A stretch of DNA of 64,000 bases from Glutamicibacter halophytocola (GCF_001302565.1 NZ_CP012750.1:1736001-1800000), one strand, 5' to 3'. Positions 17,066 through 26,380 are shown, counted from the stretch's first letter. The notes: generated by a model not told the origin, from the letters alone. Program-made: numbers and translations.

Positions 17066-18070
17066 ATGACGAATTCTCCTCAATCACAAAATACGCGAAC
17101 TGAGCAATTAGCCCACGAAAAAGCGGCCAAGAGTAAAAAGCCATCACGCCGAACGGTACTCATCGGGTCGCTGGCGGTACTCGCCTCAGCAGGTGGCGGT
17201 GCAGGATGGGCGCTGGATCGATTTGTTATCGAGCATGTTGAGCAAACCGGTGTCACCAGTGCCGCCGCAACATCTGCGACGACCGCTTCCGAGACTGCGG
17301 CAAGTGTCACTGATACCAGCTACACCTCGAATCTTGCCAAGATCAATATCACCAAAACCGTCACGGGCAGTGGCAGTAATCAAGTGACCTACTTTGCAGC
17401 CGACCTCAAGCTTCAACAAGGAACCGTGCTGGCTTCTGCCTTTGCCAAGGACAGCTTTGGCGAGAACATCACTGAGACCACCAGTGCCATCGCAGAGAAC
17501 AACTCAGCAGTATTTGCCATCAACGGCGACTACTACGGATTCCGGGACACGGGCATTGTCATTCGCAACGGCGTAGCCTACAGGGATAAAGGCGCCCGTG
17601 AAGGACTGGCATTCTACAAGGATGGCAGCGCCAAGGTTTACGACGAAACCACTACTAACGCAGACACGCTGGTCTCCGAGGGCGTCTGGCAAACTCTGTC
17701 TTTCGGCCCTGCCGTCGTCAAGAACTCGAAACAAGTTGACGGCATTGACCAGGTTGAGGTTGATACCAACTTCGGCAACCACTCGATCCAAGGTCAACAA
17801 CCACGAACCGCCGTTGGCATCATTGATGAGAAGCATTTCGTTTTCGTCGTTGTCGATGGTCGCTCGGAAGGCTATAGCCTCGGGGTGACGATGCCGGAAC
17901 TGGCCCAAATCATGCTGGATCTGGGGTGCGAAACTGCTTACAACATTGACGGCGGCGGATCTTCGACCATGTTCTTCAACGGGCAGCTGGTTAACAATCC
18001 TCTGGGCCGTAATCAAGAGCGAGGCACCTCTGACATTCTCTTTATCGCGGGGCAGGGGGAGATGCAATGA
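17066..18070 (+). CDS. Exported phosphodiester glycosidase family protein (NAGPA/DUF2233)
   Basis: A 334-residue exported protein. A twin-arginine motif (SRRTVL, residues 28-33) precedes a hydrophobic segment, so Tat export or membrane anchoring is likely. The domain from about residue 95 is the NAGPA/phosphodiester glycosidase fold: AINGDYYGFRDTGIVIRNG, RTAVGI, and the hallmark YNIDGGGSSTMFFNG near the C-terminus. The family cleaves sugar-1-phosphodiester bonds, so a wall glycopolymer with phosphodiester links is a plausible substrate. The stop overlaps the next start (ATGA), and the next two genes also look surface-directed. Confidence 0.87.
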   Translation: MTNSPQSQNTRTEQLAHEKAAKSKKPSRRTVLIGSLAVLASAGGGAGWALDRFVIEHVEQTGVTSAAATSATTASETAASVTDTSYTSNLAKINITKTVTGSGSNQVTYFAADLKLQQGTVLASAFAKDSFGENITETTSAIAENNSAVFAINGDYYGFRDTGIVIRNGVAYRDKGAREGLAFYKDGSAKVYDETTTNADTLVSEGVWQTLSFGPAVVKNSKQVDGIDQVEVDTNFGNHSIQGQQPRTAVGIIDEKHFVFVVVDGRSEGYSLGVTMPELAQIMLDLGCETAYNIDGGGSSTMFFNGQLVNNPLGRNQERGTSDILFIAGQGEMQ

Positions 18071-19164
18071 TTCTCCTGATCCCAGCATATGAACCCGACG
18101 AAAAGCTCAACCAGCTCATTGAGTCGCTAGAACTGCAGAGCAACGAAACGATCCTGGTCCTTGTTGACGATGGCAGCGGAGCAGAATCGGTGGAAATTTT
18201 CACCTACGCCCAGCGCCAAGGAGCGGTCCTCATCCAGCATCCGGTCAACATGGGAAAAGGGGCCGCGCTAAAGACCGGTTTCAGCTTCATCGCCGAAAAC
18301 TTCCCTGGGCATGATGTTGTGACGGCTGACTGCGACGGCCAGCATGCTGCCGAGGATATTTACGCTGTGGCAAGGCAGGTGGGCAGCAAAAAGGGCATCG
18401 TTCTTGGCGAACGTGAATTCTCCGGGAAAATACCCCTGCGCAGCCGATTGGGGAACAAGGTCACCACATTGTTCTTCGCGCTATCCACCGGTACGTGGCT
18501 CAACGACACCCAAACTGGACTGCGTGGATTCCCAGCAGAAGTACTTGAATGGCTGGGAAGCGTGGACGGCGAGCGCTATGAATACGAATTGAACATGCTC
18601 CTTGAAGCGCGCAGGAAGAATATCGCTCTTGAATCGGTCAAGATACAGACCATCTACCTCAACGACAATGAGAGTTCACACTTCAGGCCCATCAGGGATT
18701 CGATACGGATTTATGCGCCACTGCTGAAGTTCTCTGCATCTTCGCTGGCAGGGTTCGTGGTGGACACTCTTCTGCTTATGGTGTTCACGGCGATATTCAA
18801 TAACTTGTTGCCGGCAGTGGTCCTGGCGCGACTCGGAAGCGCAGCGGTGAACTATTGGATCAATCGACAATTGGTGTTCGCCGAAGGCCGTTCGTTGCCG
18901 ATGCGGTCAACTGTGGCTCGGTACGCGCTGCTGGCACTGGTGCTGCTGGCATTGAATTATGAGTTGCTGACACTGCTCTCAACTGCTGGAATCCCTCTGC
19001 TGTTCGCAAAGATTGTCACGGAGATTGTCTTGTTCCTGGCGAGCTTCTCAATCCAAAAGCGGTTTTTGTTTCGACAGCGACGTCAGCGGGAGGTGCCAAT
19101 TCAAAATTCACAAGCGGGGCATTTGGTGAATACAGAATCGCCACAGACAGGTATTGAAAGATAG
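18067..19164 (+). CDS. Glycosyltransferase family 2 - GtrA fusion
   Basis: A 365-residue two-domain membrane protein. Residues 1-215 are a GT2 transferase of the DPM/polyprenyl-phosphate-sugar synthase type (LIPAYEPDEKL, LVDDGSGAES, TADCDGQHAAED, TQTGLRGF). Residues 220-345 are a GtrA domain with four membrane helices (FSASSLAGFVVDTLLLMVF, NYWINRQLVFAEG). It would make a lipid-linked sugar and help flip it for surface glycosylation. It is coupled by ATGA overlap to the phosphodiester glycosidase gene. The fusion is compact, as the halves are often separate genes. Confidence 0.9.
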   Translation: MILLIPAYEPDEKLNQLIESLELQSNETILVLVDDGSGAESVEIFTYAQRQGAVLIQHPVNMGKGAALKTGFSFIAENFPGHDVVTADCDGQHAAEDIYAVARQVGSKKGIVLGEREFSGKIPLRSRLGNKVTTLFFALSTGTWLNDTQTGLRGFPAEVLEWLGSVDGERYEYELNMLLEARRKNIALESVKIQTIYLNDNESSHFRPIRDSIRIYAPLLKFSASSLAGFVVDTLLLMVFTAIFNNLLPAVVLARLGSAAVNYWINRQLVFAEGRSLPMRSTVARYALLALVLLALNYELLTLLSTAGIPLLFAKIVTEIVLFLASFSIQKRFLFRQRRQREVPIQNSQAGHLVNTESPQTGIER

Positions 19165-19231
19165 TCATATACCCTCCATCGAACAGTAATAAATTACTGC
19201 CAATCCTTTTTTGAATTAAGAAAGAATGCTC

Positions 19232-20851
19232 ATGAAACGCTTATTTAAAGCCAAGGCGCTAAGTTCAGTAGCCGCTTTATCGCTTGCACTGGCAATGACC
19301 GGCTGTGCGAGTAGCGGCAGTGGAACCACGGTCTCAGATGTCATCAATGCAACCAGCAGTGCCAGTAGCGCAGCCACAGTCGCCGAAAGCACTAGCTCGG
19401 CGAGTGGTGATTCTTCGGTTTCGGCAACGGACGTTTCGGAAGACACCCACTTTGACGAGGACGATCTGCAGTGGGATGCCGATACGGAAACAACAGTAGA
19501 CCTCGCCGATGGAAGCACGAAGGCCTCGGGGACCGGCTCAGACGGTGTCTCCGTGGACGGGGATACCGTCACCATTAGCGCTGCGGGCACCTACCGGCTA
19601 TCTGGTTCGCTCAGCGACGGCAAGGTGGTGGTTGCGGCAGGCAAGGAAGACGTGGTCCGAATTATTCTGGACAATGCCTCGATCAGCAGCTCGACCGGTT
19701 CGGCAATCCAGGTTGATGAGTCCAATGAGACCCTCCTCTACCTTGAAGATGGCACGAGCAACTCCGTATCGGATGCCAGTACCTATGCAGATACCGCCGA
19801 GGATGCTGCGAACGCAGCGATCTACTCGATGGCGGACCTGACCATTGCCGGTGAGGGCTCCTTGGATGTCAAGGGAAATTACCAAGATGGCATTGTGAGC
19901 AAAGACGGGCTGGTAATCGCTTCGGGCCAACTGACGGTTACATCGGCAGATGATGGAATCAAGGGCAAGGACTACGTTGCGCTGCTTGGCGGACACGTCG
20001 AGATTACCGCCACTGGGGATGGCATCAAATCAACAAATGACACAGATGCTGACCGGGGCTGGCTCCATCAGTATGGCGGCCAGCTGAACGTTTCGGCCGG
20101 TGACGACGGCATCAAGGCCGAGCAGCTTTTGACGCTCAGCGGGGGAGCTGCCACGGTCGCCAATTCAAATGAGGGGCTGGAAGCGCCAACTATCAACCTG
20201 AGCGGCGCAACGGTGAACGTGACTGCCAGTGACGACGGCGTCAACGCAACTGCCGGCAGCTCCGAGAATGCTGCTCAGGGTGGTGGCGGGGCAATGGATG
20301 CCTCACAGGATGCCCACCTGAATATTTCTGGCGGCAAGGTCACCATCTCTGCCGAAGGCGACGGGTTGGATTCCAATGGGGACATCTCAATCACCGGCGG
20401 CACTACTGTTGTCAACGGCCCAACCAATGGCGGCAACGGGGCACTGGACTCGAATGGCGATATCTCGGTCGACGGCGGTGTGCTGTTTGCCGCGGGTAGC
20501 GATGGCATGGCAGAAGGCCTAGGCGAGACCTCAAAGCAGTCCGGTGTCCAGGCTTCCTTGGGAACGACCGTCGATGCAGGCGTCGCCATTCACATTGTTG
20601 ATTCCAGTGGCAGCGTGGTTGCCAGTTTTGTGACTTCAAAGGCAACAGCCAACGTGGTGTATTCCAGCTCTGAGATCGTAGACGGGGACACCTACAGCAT
20701 CTACTCCGGAGGAACGGCCGATGTCGATGCGGGTCTGGGGGCCGGTAGCATCACGGATGCGACGAAGGTGGCAACTGCGACCGCTGGAGAATTCGAGTCC
20801 GGAATGGGCGGCGGCATGGGCGGCCAGGGTGGCGGTCCTGGCGGCCAGTAA
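19232..20851 (+). CDS. Secreted DUF4353-like carbohydrate-binding lipoprotein
   Basis: A 539-residue lipoprotein with signal and lipobox (SLALAMTGC), then a Ser/Ala-rich linker. From about residue 85 to 500 it has beta-helix-like repeats (GTYRLSGSLSDGKVVV, GDGIKSTNDTDADRG, SDDGVNATAGSSEN, GDGLDSNGDISI), as in DUF4353 carbohydrate-binding proteins. It ends in a Gly/Met-rich tail (GGGMGGQGGGPGGQ), also typical of that family. No catalytic motif is visible. ATG 19232 has an AAGAAAG site; ATG 19226 is the alternative. It is 67 bases after the GT2-GtrA gene, so co-expression is likely. Confidence 0.85.
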   Translation: MKRLFKAKALSSVAALSLALAMTGCASSGSGTTVSDVINATSSASSAATVAESTSSASGDSSVSATDVSEDTHFDEDDLQWDADTETTVDLADGSTKASGTGSDGVSVDGDTVTISAAGTYRLSGSLSDGKVVVAAGKEDVVRIILDNASISSSTGSAIQVDESNETLLYLEDGTSNSVSDASTYADTAEDAANAAIYSMADLTIAGEGSLDVKGNYQDGIVSKDGLVIASGQLTVTSADDGIKGKDYVALLGGHVEITATGDGIKSTNDTDADRGWLHQYGGQLNVSAGDDGIKAEQLLTLSGGAATVANSNEGLEAPTINLSGATVNVTASDDGVNATAGSSENAAQGGGGAMDASQDAHLNISGGKVTISAEGDGLDSNGDISITGGTTVVNGPTNGGNGALDSNGDISVDGGVLFAAGSDGMAEGLGETSKQSGVQASLGTTVDAGVAIHIVDSSGSVVASFVTSKATANVVYSSSEIVDGDTYSIYSGGTADVDAGLGAGSITDATKVATATAGEFESGMGGGMGGQGGGPGGQ

Positions 20852-20880
20852 AAACCATAACTTGCAGGGTTGGCATGGAA

Positions 20881-20927
20881 ACTGAACCCCGTTGCCCCAA
20901 TCATGAGCTGGGGCAGCGGGGTTCAGT
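20881..20927. terminator. Terminator-type hairpin between convergent genes
   Basis: A 19-bp stem with one mismatch (ACTGAACCCCG..TGCCCCA and complement), loop of nine bases, no T tract. It can serve both the lipoprotein and the TetR-type gene. Confidence 0.65.
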
Positions 20928-20951
20928 GCCGTTAATGGCAAAGCGCCGGGT

Positions 20952-21536
20952 CTATCGTTCGCAGACGACGAGGGTCTTGGCGTCTTGCAGCAATGTGCGG
21001 GCCTGTGCCGGGGCAATGCGAACAAGCGCAAAGGCTGCAATGACGAGGCCTGTGACCGTTGAGGCGAGGCGCTGTTGGACGATTGGATCGAGACCGCTCC
21101 GGCTCGCATGAATGCCACGGTTAAATGCGGCTTCCAATTCCTCGCGATAAGCCTGGATGACCTTGGATACGTGCGAGTCGGTTGACAGCGGGGAATTGGC
21201 CGTATTAATCAGCAAGCATCCATTGCTTGTTGGCAGCGCATCTGGTTGGCTGAAAATGGAACTGAGCCCGTCCAGGTATTCGATGAGTGCATTGGACTCG
21301 ACATGGTCGGCGGTCAGCGGCTGCAGGCGCGGACGGACGATTTCGTCCAGATAGCTTTGGACCGCAGCGTCAAAGAGGCCTCGTTTTGAGCCAAAGGTGT
21401 TGTAGATGCTCGAGCGGCTCAGGCCTGTGGCTGCTTCGAGTTCCGGGATGGAAGCTGCTTCGAATCCCTTGGCCCAAAACACCGATCGCGCATTCTTGAC
21501 GACGGCGGAACTGTCGAACGCTAGTGTTCTTGCCAT
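20952..21536 (-). CDS. TetR family transcriptional regulator
   Basis: A 194-residue regulator with an N-terminal TetR helix-turn-helix (KNARSVFWAKGFEAASIPEL, then GLSRSSIYNTFGSKRGLF, the recognition helix). The helical C-terminal ligand domain resembles the AcuR/NemR-type group. ATG 21536 sits six bases after GAGAGG and is preferred over the GTG one codon earlier. It is divergent from the DUF1304 gene, and a palindrome in the 98-base gap is the likely shared operator. Confidence 0.92.
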   Translation of the reverse strand: MARTLAFDSSAVVKNARSVFWAKGFEAASIPELEAATGLSRSSIYNTFGSKRGLFDAAVQSYLDEIVRPRLQPLTADHVESNALIEYLDGLSSIFSQPDALPTSNGCLLINTANSPLSTDSHVSKVIQAYREELEAAFNRGIHASRSGLDPIVQQRLASTVTGLVIAAFALVRIAPAQARTLLQDAKTLVVCER

Positions 21537-21559
21537 CACACACCTCTCTACTTTCGGAA

Positions 21560-21591
21560 ACGACCATTACAGTATATATTGAAATGGACGT
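21560..21591. promoter_or_regulatory. Candidate TetR-type operator
   Basis: The inverted repeat ACGACCATT/AATGGACGT (8 of 9 positions paired) is centred on 21575-21576 and frames a TATATA core that could be a -10 region. It lies between the divergent TetR and DUF1304 genes. Confidence 0.6.
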
Positions 21592-21634
21592 TACAGAATG
21601 CTTGTTCCTCTCAGACTTCCAGGAGCTCCGCCTC

Positions 21635-22021
21635 ATGATTATCACCGCACTCGTGTTGGCCGCCGTGGCCGCATTGATCCATGTGTACATTTTCTTCATG
21701 GAATCCTTGTGGTGGACCACCGCCAAGGTTCGCGCCACATTTGGTTCCACCGAGGCCGAGGCCGAGGCGACCAAGGAGATGGCGTTCAACCAGGGCTTCT
21801 ACAACCTGTTCCTCGCGATCGCCACATTCGCCGGCATCATCTTCCACATCGCAGGGCAGCCGGCTATCGGCTCCACTCTGGTCTTCACGGGAACCGGCTC
21901 AATGCTGCTTGCAGCCTTGGTTTTGATCATCTCCAGCCCGTCAAAGGCTTCGGCAGCAATCAAGCAAGGCGTATTCCCGCTGCTCGCTGTCATCGCACTA
22001 GTCGCCGGCCTGGCACTCTAA
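21635..22021 (+). CDS. DUF1304 family membrane protein
   Basis: A 128-residue protein with four hydrophobic segments: ITALVLAAVAALIHVYIFFM, NQGFYNLFLAIATFAGIIFH, STLVFTGTGSMLLAALVLI and FPLLAVIALVAGLAL. WTTAKVRATFG after the first helix and NQGFYN in the second are typical of DUF1304; function unknown. AGGAG seven bases before the ATG sets the start; a frame open 37 codons further back overlaps the operator and is not credible. The oxidoreductase gene follows after 46 bases, so both are likely TetR-controlled. Confidence 0.88.
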   Translation: MIITALVLAAVAALIHVYIFFMESLWWTTAKVRATFGSTEAEAEATKEMAFNQGFYNLFLAIATFAGIIFHIAGQPAIGSTLVFTGTGSMLLAALVLIISSPSKASAAIKQGVFPLLAVIALVAGLAL

Positions 22022-22067
22022 GTTTTCAAACCCGAAAAAATTCGATTACGGAAAGGTACTCATCACC

Positions 22068-23078
22068 ATGAGCGAAACCACCAGCACCCAGATCCATCTC
22101 GCAAGCCGCCCTACCGGATGGCCAACCAATGAAAACTTCACCGTCGAGCATGTCGAACTCGCAGTGCTGAATGCCGGAGAAGTCCGGGTGCGCAATGAAT
22201 TCATTTCCGTTGATCCATACATGCGTGGACGCATGAACGACACCCGCTCCTACGTGAAGCCATTCCAGATCGGCGAACAGATCTCCGGCGGCGCGGTAGG
22301 ACGGGTCATCGCTTCGGAAGACAGCTCCCTTCCAGTGGGCACCCTGGTTCTCCACCAGCTCGGCTGGTCGGATCTGGTCCAAGCTCCAGCAGCCAGCTTC
22401 AAGGAAATCCCAGACCTGCCAGGCGTGCCCAGCTCGCTGCGCCTGCATATTCTGGGCATGACCGGTTTGACCGCCTACGTTGGCCTGAAAGCCATCGCAG
22501 GACTTGTTGAAGGCGAAACCGTATTCATCTCCGGTGCAGCCGGTGCTGTGGGCACCGCAGCCGGCCAGATCGCAAAGCTCATGGGAGCCAAGCGCGTCAT
22601 CGGTTCCGCGGGCAGCGCTGAAAAGGTCGAGCTGCTGACCAGCAAGTACGGCTACGACGCGGCCTTCAACTACAAGGACGGCGACGTTCGTGGGCAGCTG
22701 GCGGCAGCCGCTCCTGAAGGAATTGACGTTTTCTTCGACAACGTGGGCGGCGACCACCTCGAAGCAGCACTGGCAGCCTTCAACGATGGCGGCCGCGCGG
22801 CCCTGTGCGGTGCCATCGCCAGCTACAACACCACCGAACCAACCCCAGGCCCAGAGAACATGGCCAACCTGATCACTCGCGGCCTGAAGCTGCAGGGCTT
22901 CACCTTGTCGAGCTACTTGAACTACGGCGAAGAATTCTCCGCGCTGATGGGTCAGTGGTTCGCTGAAGGCAAGATCGCATACGACGAAACCATTGTCGAC
23001 GGCATTGAAAACACCGTTCAGGCTTTCCTGGACATGATGGGCGGCGCCAACACCGGCAAGATGCTGGTACGCATCTAG
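22068..23078 (+). CDS. Zinc-independent MDR NADP-dependent oxidoreductase
   Basis: A 336-residue medium-chain reductase of the leukotriene-B4-dehydrogenase/CurA group. The N-terminal GroES-like part contains FISVDPYMRGRMNDTRSY, the hallmark of the group. The Rossmann motif is SGAAGAVGTAAGQIAK, followed by VIGSAGSAEKVELL and FFDNVGGDHLEAAL. No zinc-ligand cysteines are present. Such enzymes reduce activated double bonds of enones or quinones with NADPH. Together with the TetR gene and DUF1304 it looks like a reactive-electrophile response unit. Confidence 0.9.
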   Translation: MSETTSTQIHLASRPTGWPTNENFTVEHVELAVLNAGEVRVRNEFISVDPYMRGRMNDTRSYVKPFQIGEQISGGAVGRVIASEDSSLPVGTLVLHQLGWSDLVQAPAASFKEIPDLPGVPSSLRLHILGMTGLTAYVGLKAIAGLVEGETVFISGAAGAVGTAAGQIAKLMGAKRVIGSAGSAEKVELLTSKYGYDAAFNYKDGDVRGQLAAAAPEGIDVFFDNVGGDHLEAALAAFNDGGRAALCGAIASYNTTEPTPGPENMANLITRGLKLQGFTLSSYLNYGEEFSALMGQWFAEGKIAYDETIVDGIENTVQAFLDMMGGANTGKMLVRI

Positions 23079-23106
23079 CAGATCGAGCGCCAAATATCAG
23101 CGAAAC

Positions 23107-23140
23107 GCGGGGCCAGCCAGAAGCATCTGGTTGGCCCCGC
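23107..23140. terminator. Terminator-type hairpin between convergent genes
   Basis: Stem GCGGGGCCAgCCA / TGGtTGGCCCCGC, 28 bases after the oxidoreductase stop and 39 bases from the GNAT stop on the other strand. Confidence 0.7.
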
Positions 23141-23179
23141 GCCTCGTTAACCCATGTCCTGGCAGCCGTGGCTTCTGGT

Positions 23180-23695
23180 TCAGGCCAGTTCGGGAAGGCG
23201 CACCATGCGCACGTCGGTGATCAGCGGGGCCGTCGGATCCTGAACCGCCTGGCCATCAAACTCGAAACCATTGCGCTTGTAGAAAGCGATGGCCCTGGGG
23301 TTTTGCTCCGCCACCCACAGCATGGCGGGCTGATCGCCGAGTGCGGCATCGATCAATTGTTGGCCCGCGCCGGACCCGTGATGATCATTGAGCAGATACA
23401 GATTGTAGAGTTGACGCTCGATACCTTCGGGAACGGCGACAGCGTCTTGCGAGCACGCTGCAGCAAAGGAAAAGCCAATCAGCTCACCGTCCTCGTTGCA
23501 GGCCAGGGCAAGATGGAAGCCGGGATTCGGATCGCCGAGAATCCTTCGCCACATGCCGATTCGTTGTTGAAGATGGGCGGCATCGAAAAAGCCTTCCGGC
23601 AACAATCCGCTATAGGCCTGTTTCCAGCACGCAACATGCAGGGCAGCAAGCTCCATGGCATCCTCGAGCGCCGGTTTCCTCAGCGTGTAGCTCAT
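23180..23695 (-). CDS. GNAT family N-acetyltransferase
   Basis: A 171-residue acetyltransferase. The N-terminal part (DAMELAALHVACWKQAYSGLLP) is the RimI/phosphinothricin-type opening. The acetyl-CoA site is seen as LYLLNDHHGSGAGQQLIDAAL (Q/RxxGxG/A variant GSGAGQQ), and AIAFYKRNGFEFDG is the usual motif B. The substrate is unknown. The start overlaps the stop of the UvrA-like gene (ATGA), so the two are co-translated. Confidence 0.88.
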   Translation of the reverse strand: MSYTLRKPALEDAMELAALHVACWKQAYSGLLPEGFFDAAHLQQRIGMWRRILGDPNPGFHLALACNEDGELIGFSFAAACSQDAVAVPEGIERQLYNLYLLNDHHGSGAGQQLIDAALGDQPAMLWVAEQNPRAIAFYKRNGFEFDGQAVQDPTAPLITDVRMVRLPELA

Positions 23696-25959
23696 TTGGA
23701 GCCATCCGCATACTGCTTCAAGTGGATTCCGGTGAGCGTGCCGGATGCGGCCAGTGCTTCGGCGGTGCCTTCAAAAACGATCTGCCCGCCTTCGTGGCCC
23801 GCGCCAGGGCCCAGGTCGATGACCCAGTCGGCATGGGCAACAACGGCGAGGTGATGCTCGATGACGATGACTGTGTTGCCTTCGTCGACCATTTCATCGA
23901 GCAAGCCCAGCAAATTCTGGACATCGGCCATATGAAGACCGGTGGTTGGTTCATCGAGCACATAGGTGCCAGATCCCTTGCCCAGGTTGATTGCCAGCTT
24001 GATCCGTTGGCGCTCTCCACCAGAGAGCGTATTCAACCGCTGTCCAAGCTTGAGATAGCCAAGTCCAACTTGGTTCAGCCTGGTCAGCATCGGCTTGGCC
24101 TTGGGGATCTTCAGCTGTTCCAGCGCCTGCTCCATGCTCAGATCCAGAACCTCGCTGATGTTGAGGCCATCCAGAGTGTAGTTCAAGACCTCAGCGGTAA
24201 AACGGGTGCCTTCGCACACCTCGCAGGGCAGGGCCACTCCAGCCATGGACACCAGGTCGGTATAGGTGAAGCCGACACCCTTGCAACCCGGGCAGGCCCC
24301 TTCGGAATTTGCGCTGAATAATGCCGGCTTGACCGAGTTGGCTTTGGCAAAAGCCGCGCGAATAGGATCCATGATCCCGGTATAGGTTGCCGGGTTCGAA
24401 CGCCGCGAACCACGAATGGCGCTCTGATCCACGACCGCTACGTCTTCACGCTTGGAAATTGTGGAGTGGATCAACGTGGACTTGCCTGAGCCGGCGACTC
24501 CGGTCACGGCGCACAGCACACCGGTGGGGACGTCAACATCCACATTCTTGAGGTTATGTGTCGAAGCGCCCCGGATTTCCATGGCGCCAGTCGAGGTACG
24601 GGGTAGGGAGTTGAGCGGAACCCGCGTGGAGAAGTGCTGGCCGGTCAGTGATTCACTGGCCAGTAGGCCGGGCACGTCACCGCTATAGCACAAGGTGCCA
24701 CCATGCGTACCCGCACCTGGACCCAAGTCCACGACATGGTCGGCAATCCTGATGACCTCAGGCTTGTGTTCAACGACGAGGACCGTATTTCCCTTGTTCC
24801 GCAAGTTGGCCAAGAGGACGTTCATTCGCTGGATGTCATGGGGGTGCAATCCCACGGTAGGTTCGTCAAAGACATAGGTCACATCCGACAGCGCACTGCC
24901 AAGGTGCCGGATCATCTTGACGCGTTGGGCTTCGCCGCCGGATAACGTGCCTGCAGGCCGATCCAGTGAAAGATAGCCCAGCCCAAGATCGACCATCGAG
25001 CTCAGGACCGCGCCCAGATTCGTGAGGAGCGGAGCAGCATCGGCAATCTGGATCCTCGCCAGTTCACCGGCTAACTCCGAAACCTGCATGGCCGCCATGT
25101 CGGCAATGCCCAAGCCGTTGATTTTTGAAGCACGGGCCTTTTCGCCCAGCCGGGAGCCATTGCAGGCAGCGCACGGTGCGGTTGTGGAAATGCGATCGAT
25201 CCACTCTCGGATATGAGCCTGCTTGATTTCACGGCCGGAAAGAATGTAGTTGGACTTGATGCGCGTGATCAGCCCGGAATAGCTCATGTTCGCCCCGTTT
25301 AGCTTGACCTTGCCGTCCTCGGCATAGAGCAACCGATCGAGCATCTGCTTGGACAGGTCCTTGAGCTTCACATCAAGATCGACTTGCGTGCCCGCGGTCA
25401 GGGTTTGCCACAGCCAAGCGCCCGGGGTGAAGTTCGGAGCCTTGATAGCCCCTTCATTCAGGGTCTTATCCCAATCAAGGAGCTCATCCAGATCAATGCT
25501 GGCTTCCGTGCCGAACCCCTCGCACACCGGGCAGGCGCCTTGGCCAAGGTTGAACGAATAGGCTCCCGCTCCGCCGGCGCTCGGTGACGAGTAGCGCGAG
25601 AACAACACGCGCAAGAGCGAATAGGCATCGGTCGCGGTACCTACCGTGGAGCGAGAATTAGAACCCATTCGCTCCTGGTCCACCACAATGGCCGCCGACA
25701 AGTTTTCCAGGACCTCGACATCGGGGCGCGGCATCGACGGCATGAAGTTCTGGATGAAGGAAGTGTACGTTTCGTTGATCAGCCGCTGCGACTCGGCGGC
25801 AATCGTCCCGAAGACCAGCGAAGACTTTCCGGATCCCGAAACACCGGTAAATGCGGTAATCCGGCGCTTGGGAATATCAACGTCGATGCCTTTGAGGTTA
25901 TTTTCCCTCGCTTGACGGACTCGGATCATGTCATGGGCGTCGGCAGGATGCAGGTTCAT
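23692..25959 (-). CDS. UvrA-like ABC protein (UvrA2/DrrC type)
   Basis: A 755-residue tandem-ATPase protein of the UvrA superfamily. Walker A motifs are GVSGSGKSS (N-terminal) and GVAGSGKST (C-terminal); the signature motifs are LSGGEAQR and LSGGERQR; zinc modules appear as CPVCEGFG/CAACNGSR and CPGCKGVG/CEVCEGTR. It is about 200 residues shorter than housekeeping UvrA, as for UvrA2 and the daunorubicin-resistance protein DrrC, which act on drug-DNA complexes. The start is ATG 25959; the frame is open 79 codons further up but that part looks random. It forms an operon with the GNAT gene. Confidence 0.88.
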   Translation of the reverse strand: MNLHPADAHDMIRVRQARENNLKGIDVDIPKRRITAFTGVSGSGKSSLVFGTIAAESQRLINETYTSFIQNFMPSMPRPDVEVLENLSAAIVVDQERMGSNSRSTVGTATDAYSLLRVLFSRYSSPSAGGAGAYSFNLGQGACPVCEGFGTEASIDLDELLDWDKTLNEGAIKAPNFTPGAWLWQTLTAGTQVDLDVKLKDLSKQMLDRLLYAEDGKVKLNGANMSYSGLITRIKSNYILSGREIKQAHIREWIDRISTTAPCAACNGSRLGEKARASKINGLGIADMAAMQVSELAGELARIQIADAAPLLTNLGAVLSSMVDLGLGYLSLDRPAGTLSGGEAQRVKMIRHLGSALSDVTYVFDEPTVGLHPHDIQRMNVLLANLRNKGNTVLVVEHKPEVIRIADHVVDLGPGAGTHGGTLCYSGDVPGLLASESLTGQHFSTRVPLNSLPRTSTGAMEIRGASTHNLKNVDVDVPTGVLCAVTGVAGSGKSTLIHSTISKREDVAVVDQSAIRGSRRSNPATYTGIMDPIRAAFAKANSVKPALFSANSEGACPGCKGVGFTYTDLVSMAGVALPCEVCEGTRFTAEVLNYTLDGLNISEVLDLSMEQALEQLKIPKAKPMLTRLNQVGLGYLKLGQRLNTLSGGERQRIKLAINLGKGSGTYVLDEPTTGLHMADVQNLLGLLDEMVDEGNTVIVIEHHLAVVAHADWVIDLGPGAGHEGGQIVFEGTAEALAASGTLTGIHLKQYADGSK

Positions 25960-26380
25960 AACGCCAACTTTACTAACTGGCAAGCCCGGCGGATACCCGG
26001 CTTCACCGGAGCCCTGATGGCCGCTGCCGCTCGGGAAGCTACTTGGACTCCCGGTGTTTGCGCTCGCCGTCAGGGTGCGAGGATCGAAGCCTTGCGCAGA
26101 TTTTGGATTTTTCCTTAATTCTGTACCGGCAACCGGGTGGATCCTTTGCTTCATTTGTTCTGCGGCGCACACGCAATGACGAAGAAGTTCGAACATTGCG
26201 AATGAATTGCATAGATCTTGTGGCGAATCTTCGAAAATAGGCGGTACCCTTGGAATTCCCTAGTGATTCACAAGATTTCCGGGTTGCTCTTCGCCGCATT
26301 ATCATTATCGAGGCGTGTGCTACGACACATTAGTGGCATCTCGACCTGACGCATGATCCCGAACCATCAAAAGGACCTTC
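25960..26380. other. Divergent intergenic region
   Basis: About 420 bases between the UvrA-like gene and the symporter. I see no gene and no convincing operator; the region right of 26100 is AT-richer and should hold promoters for both sides. Confidence 0.5.

Noticed and set aside
25960..26196. 79-codon extension of the UvrA-like protein
   Set aside because: Ser/Gly/Pro-rich random-looking sequence; family proteins begin at the N-terminal ATPase domain.
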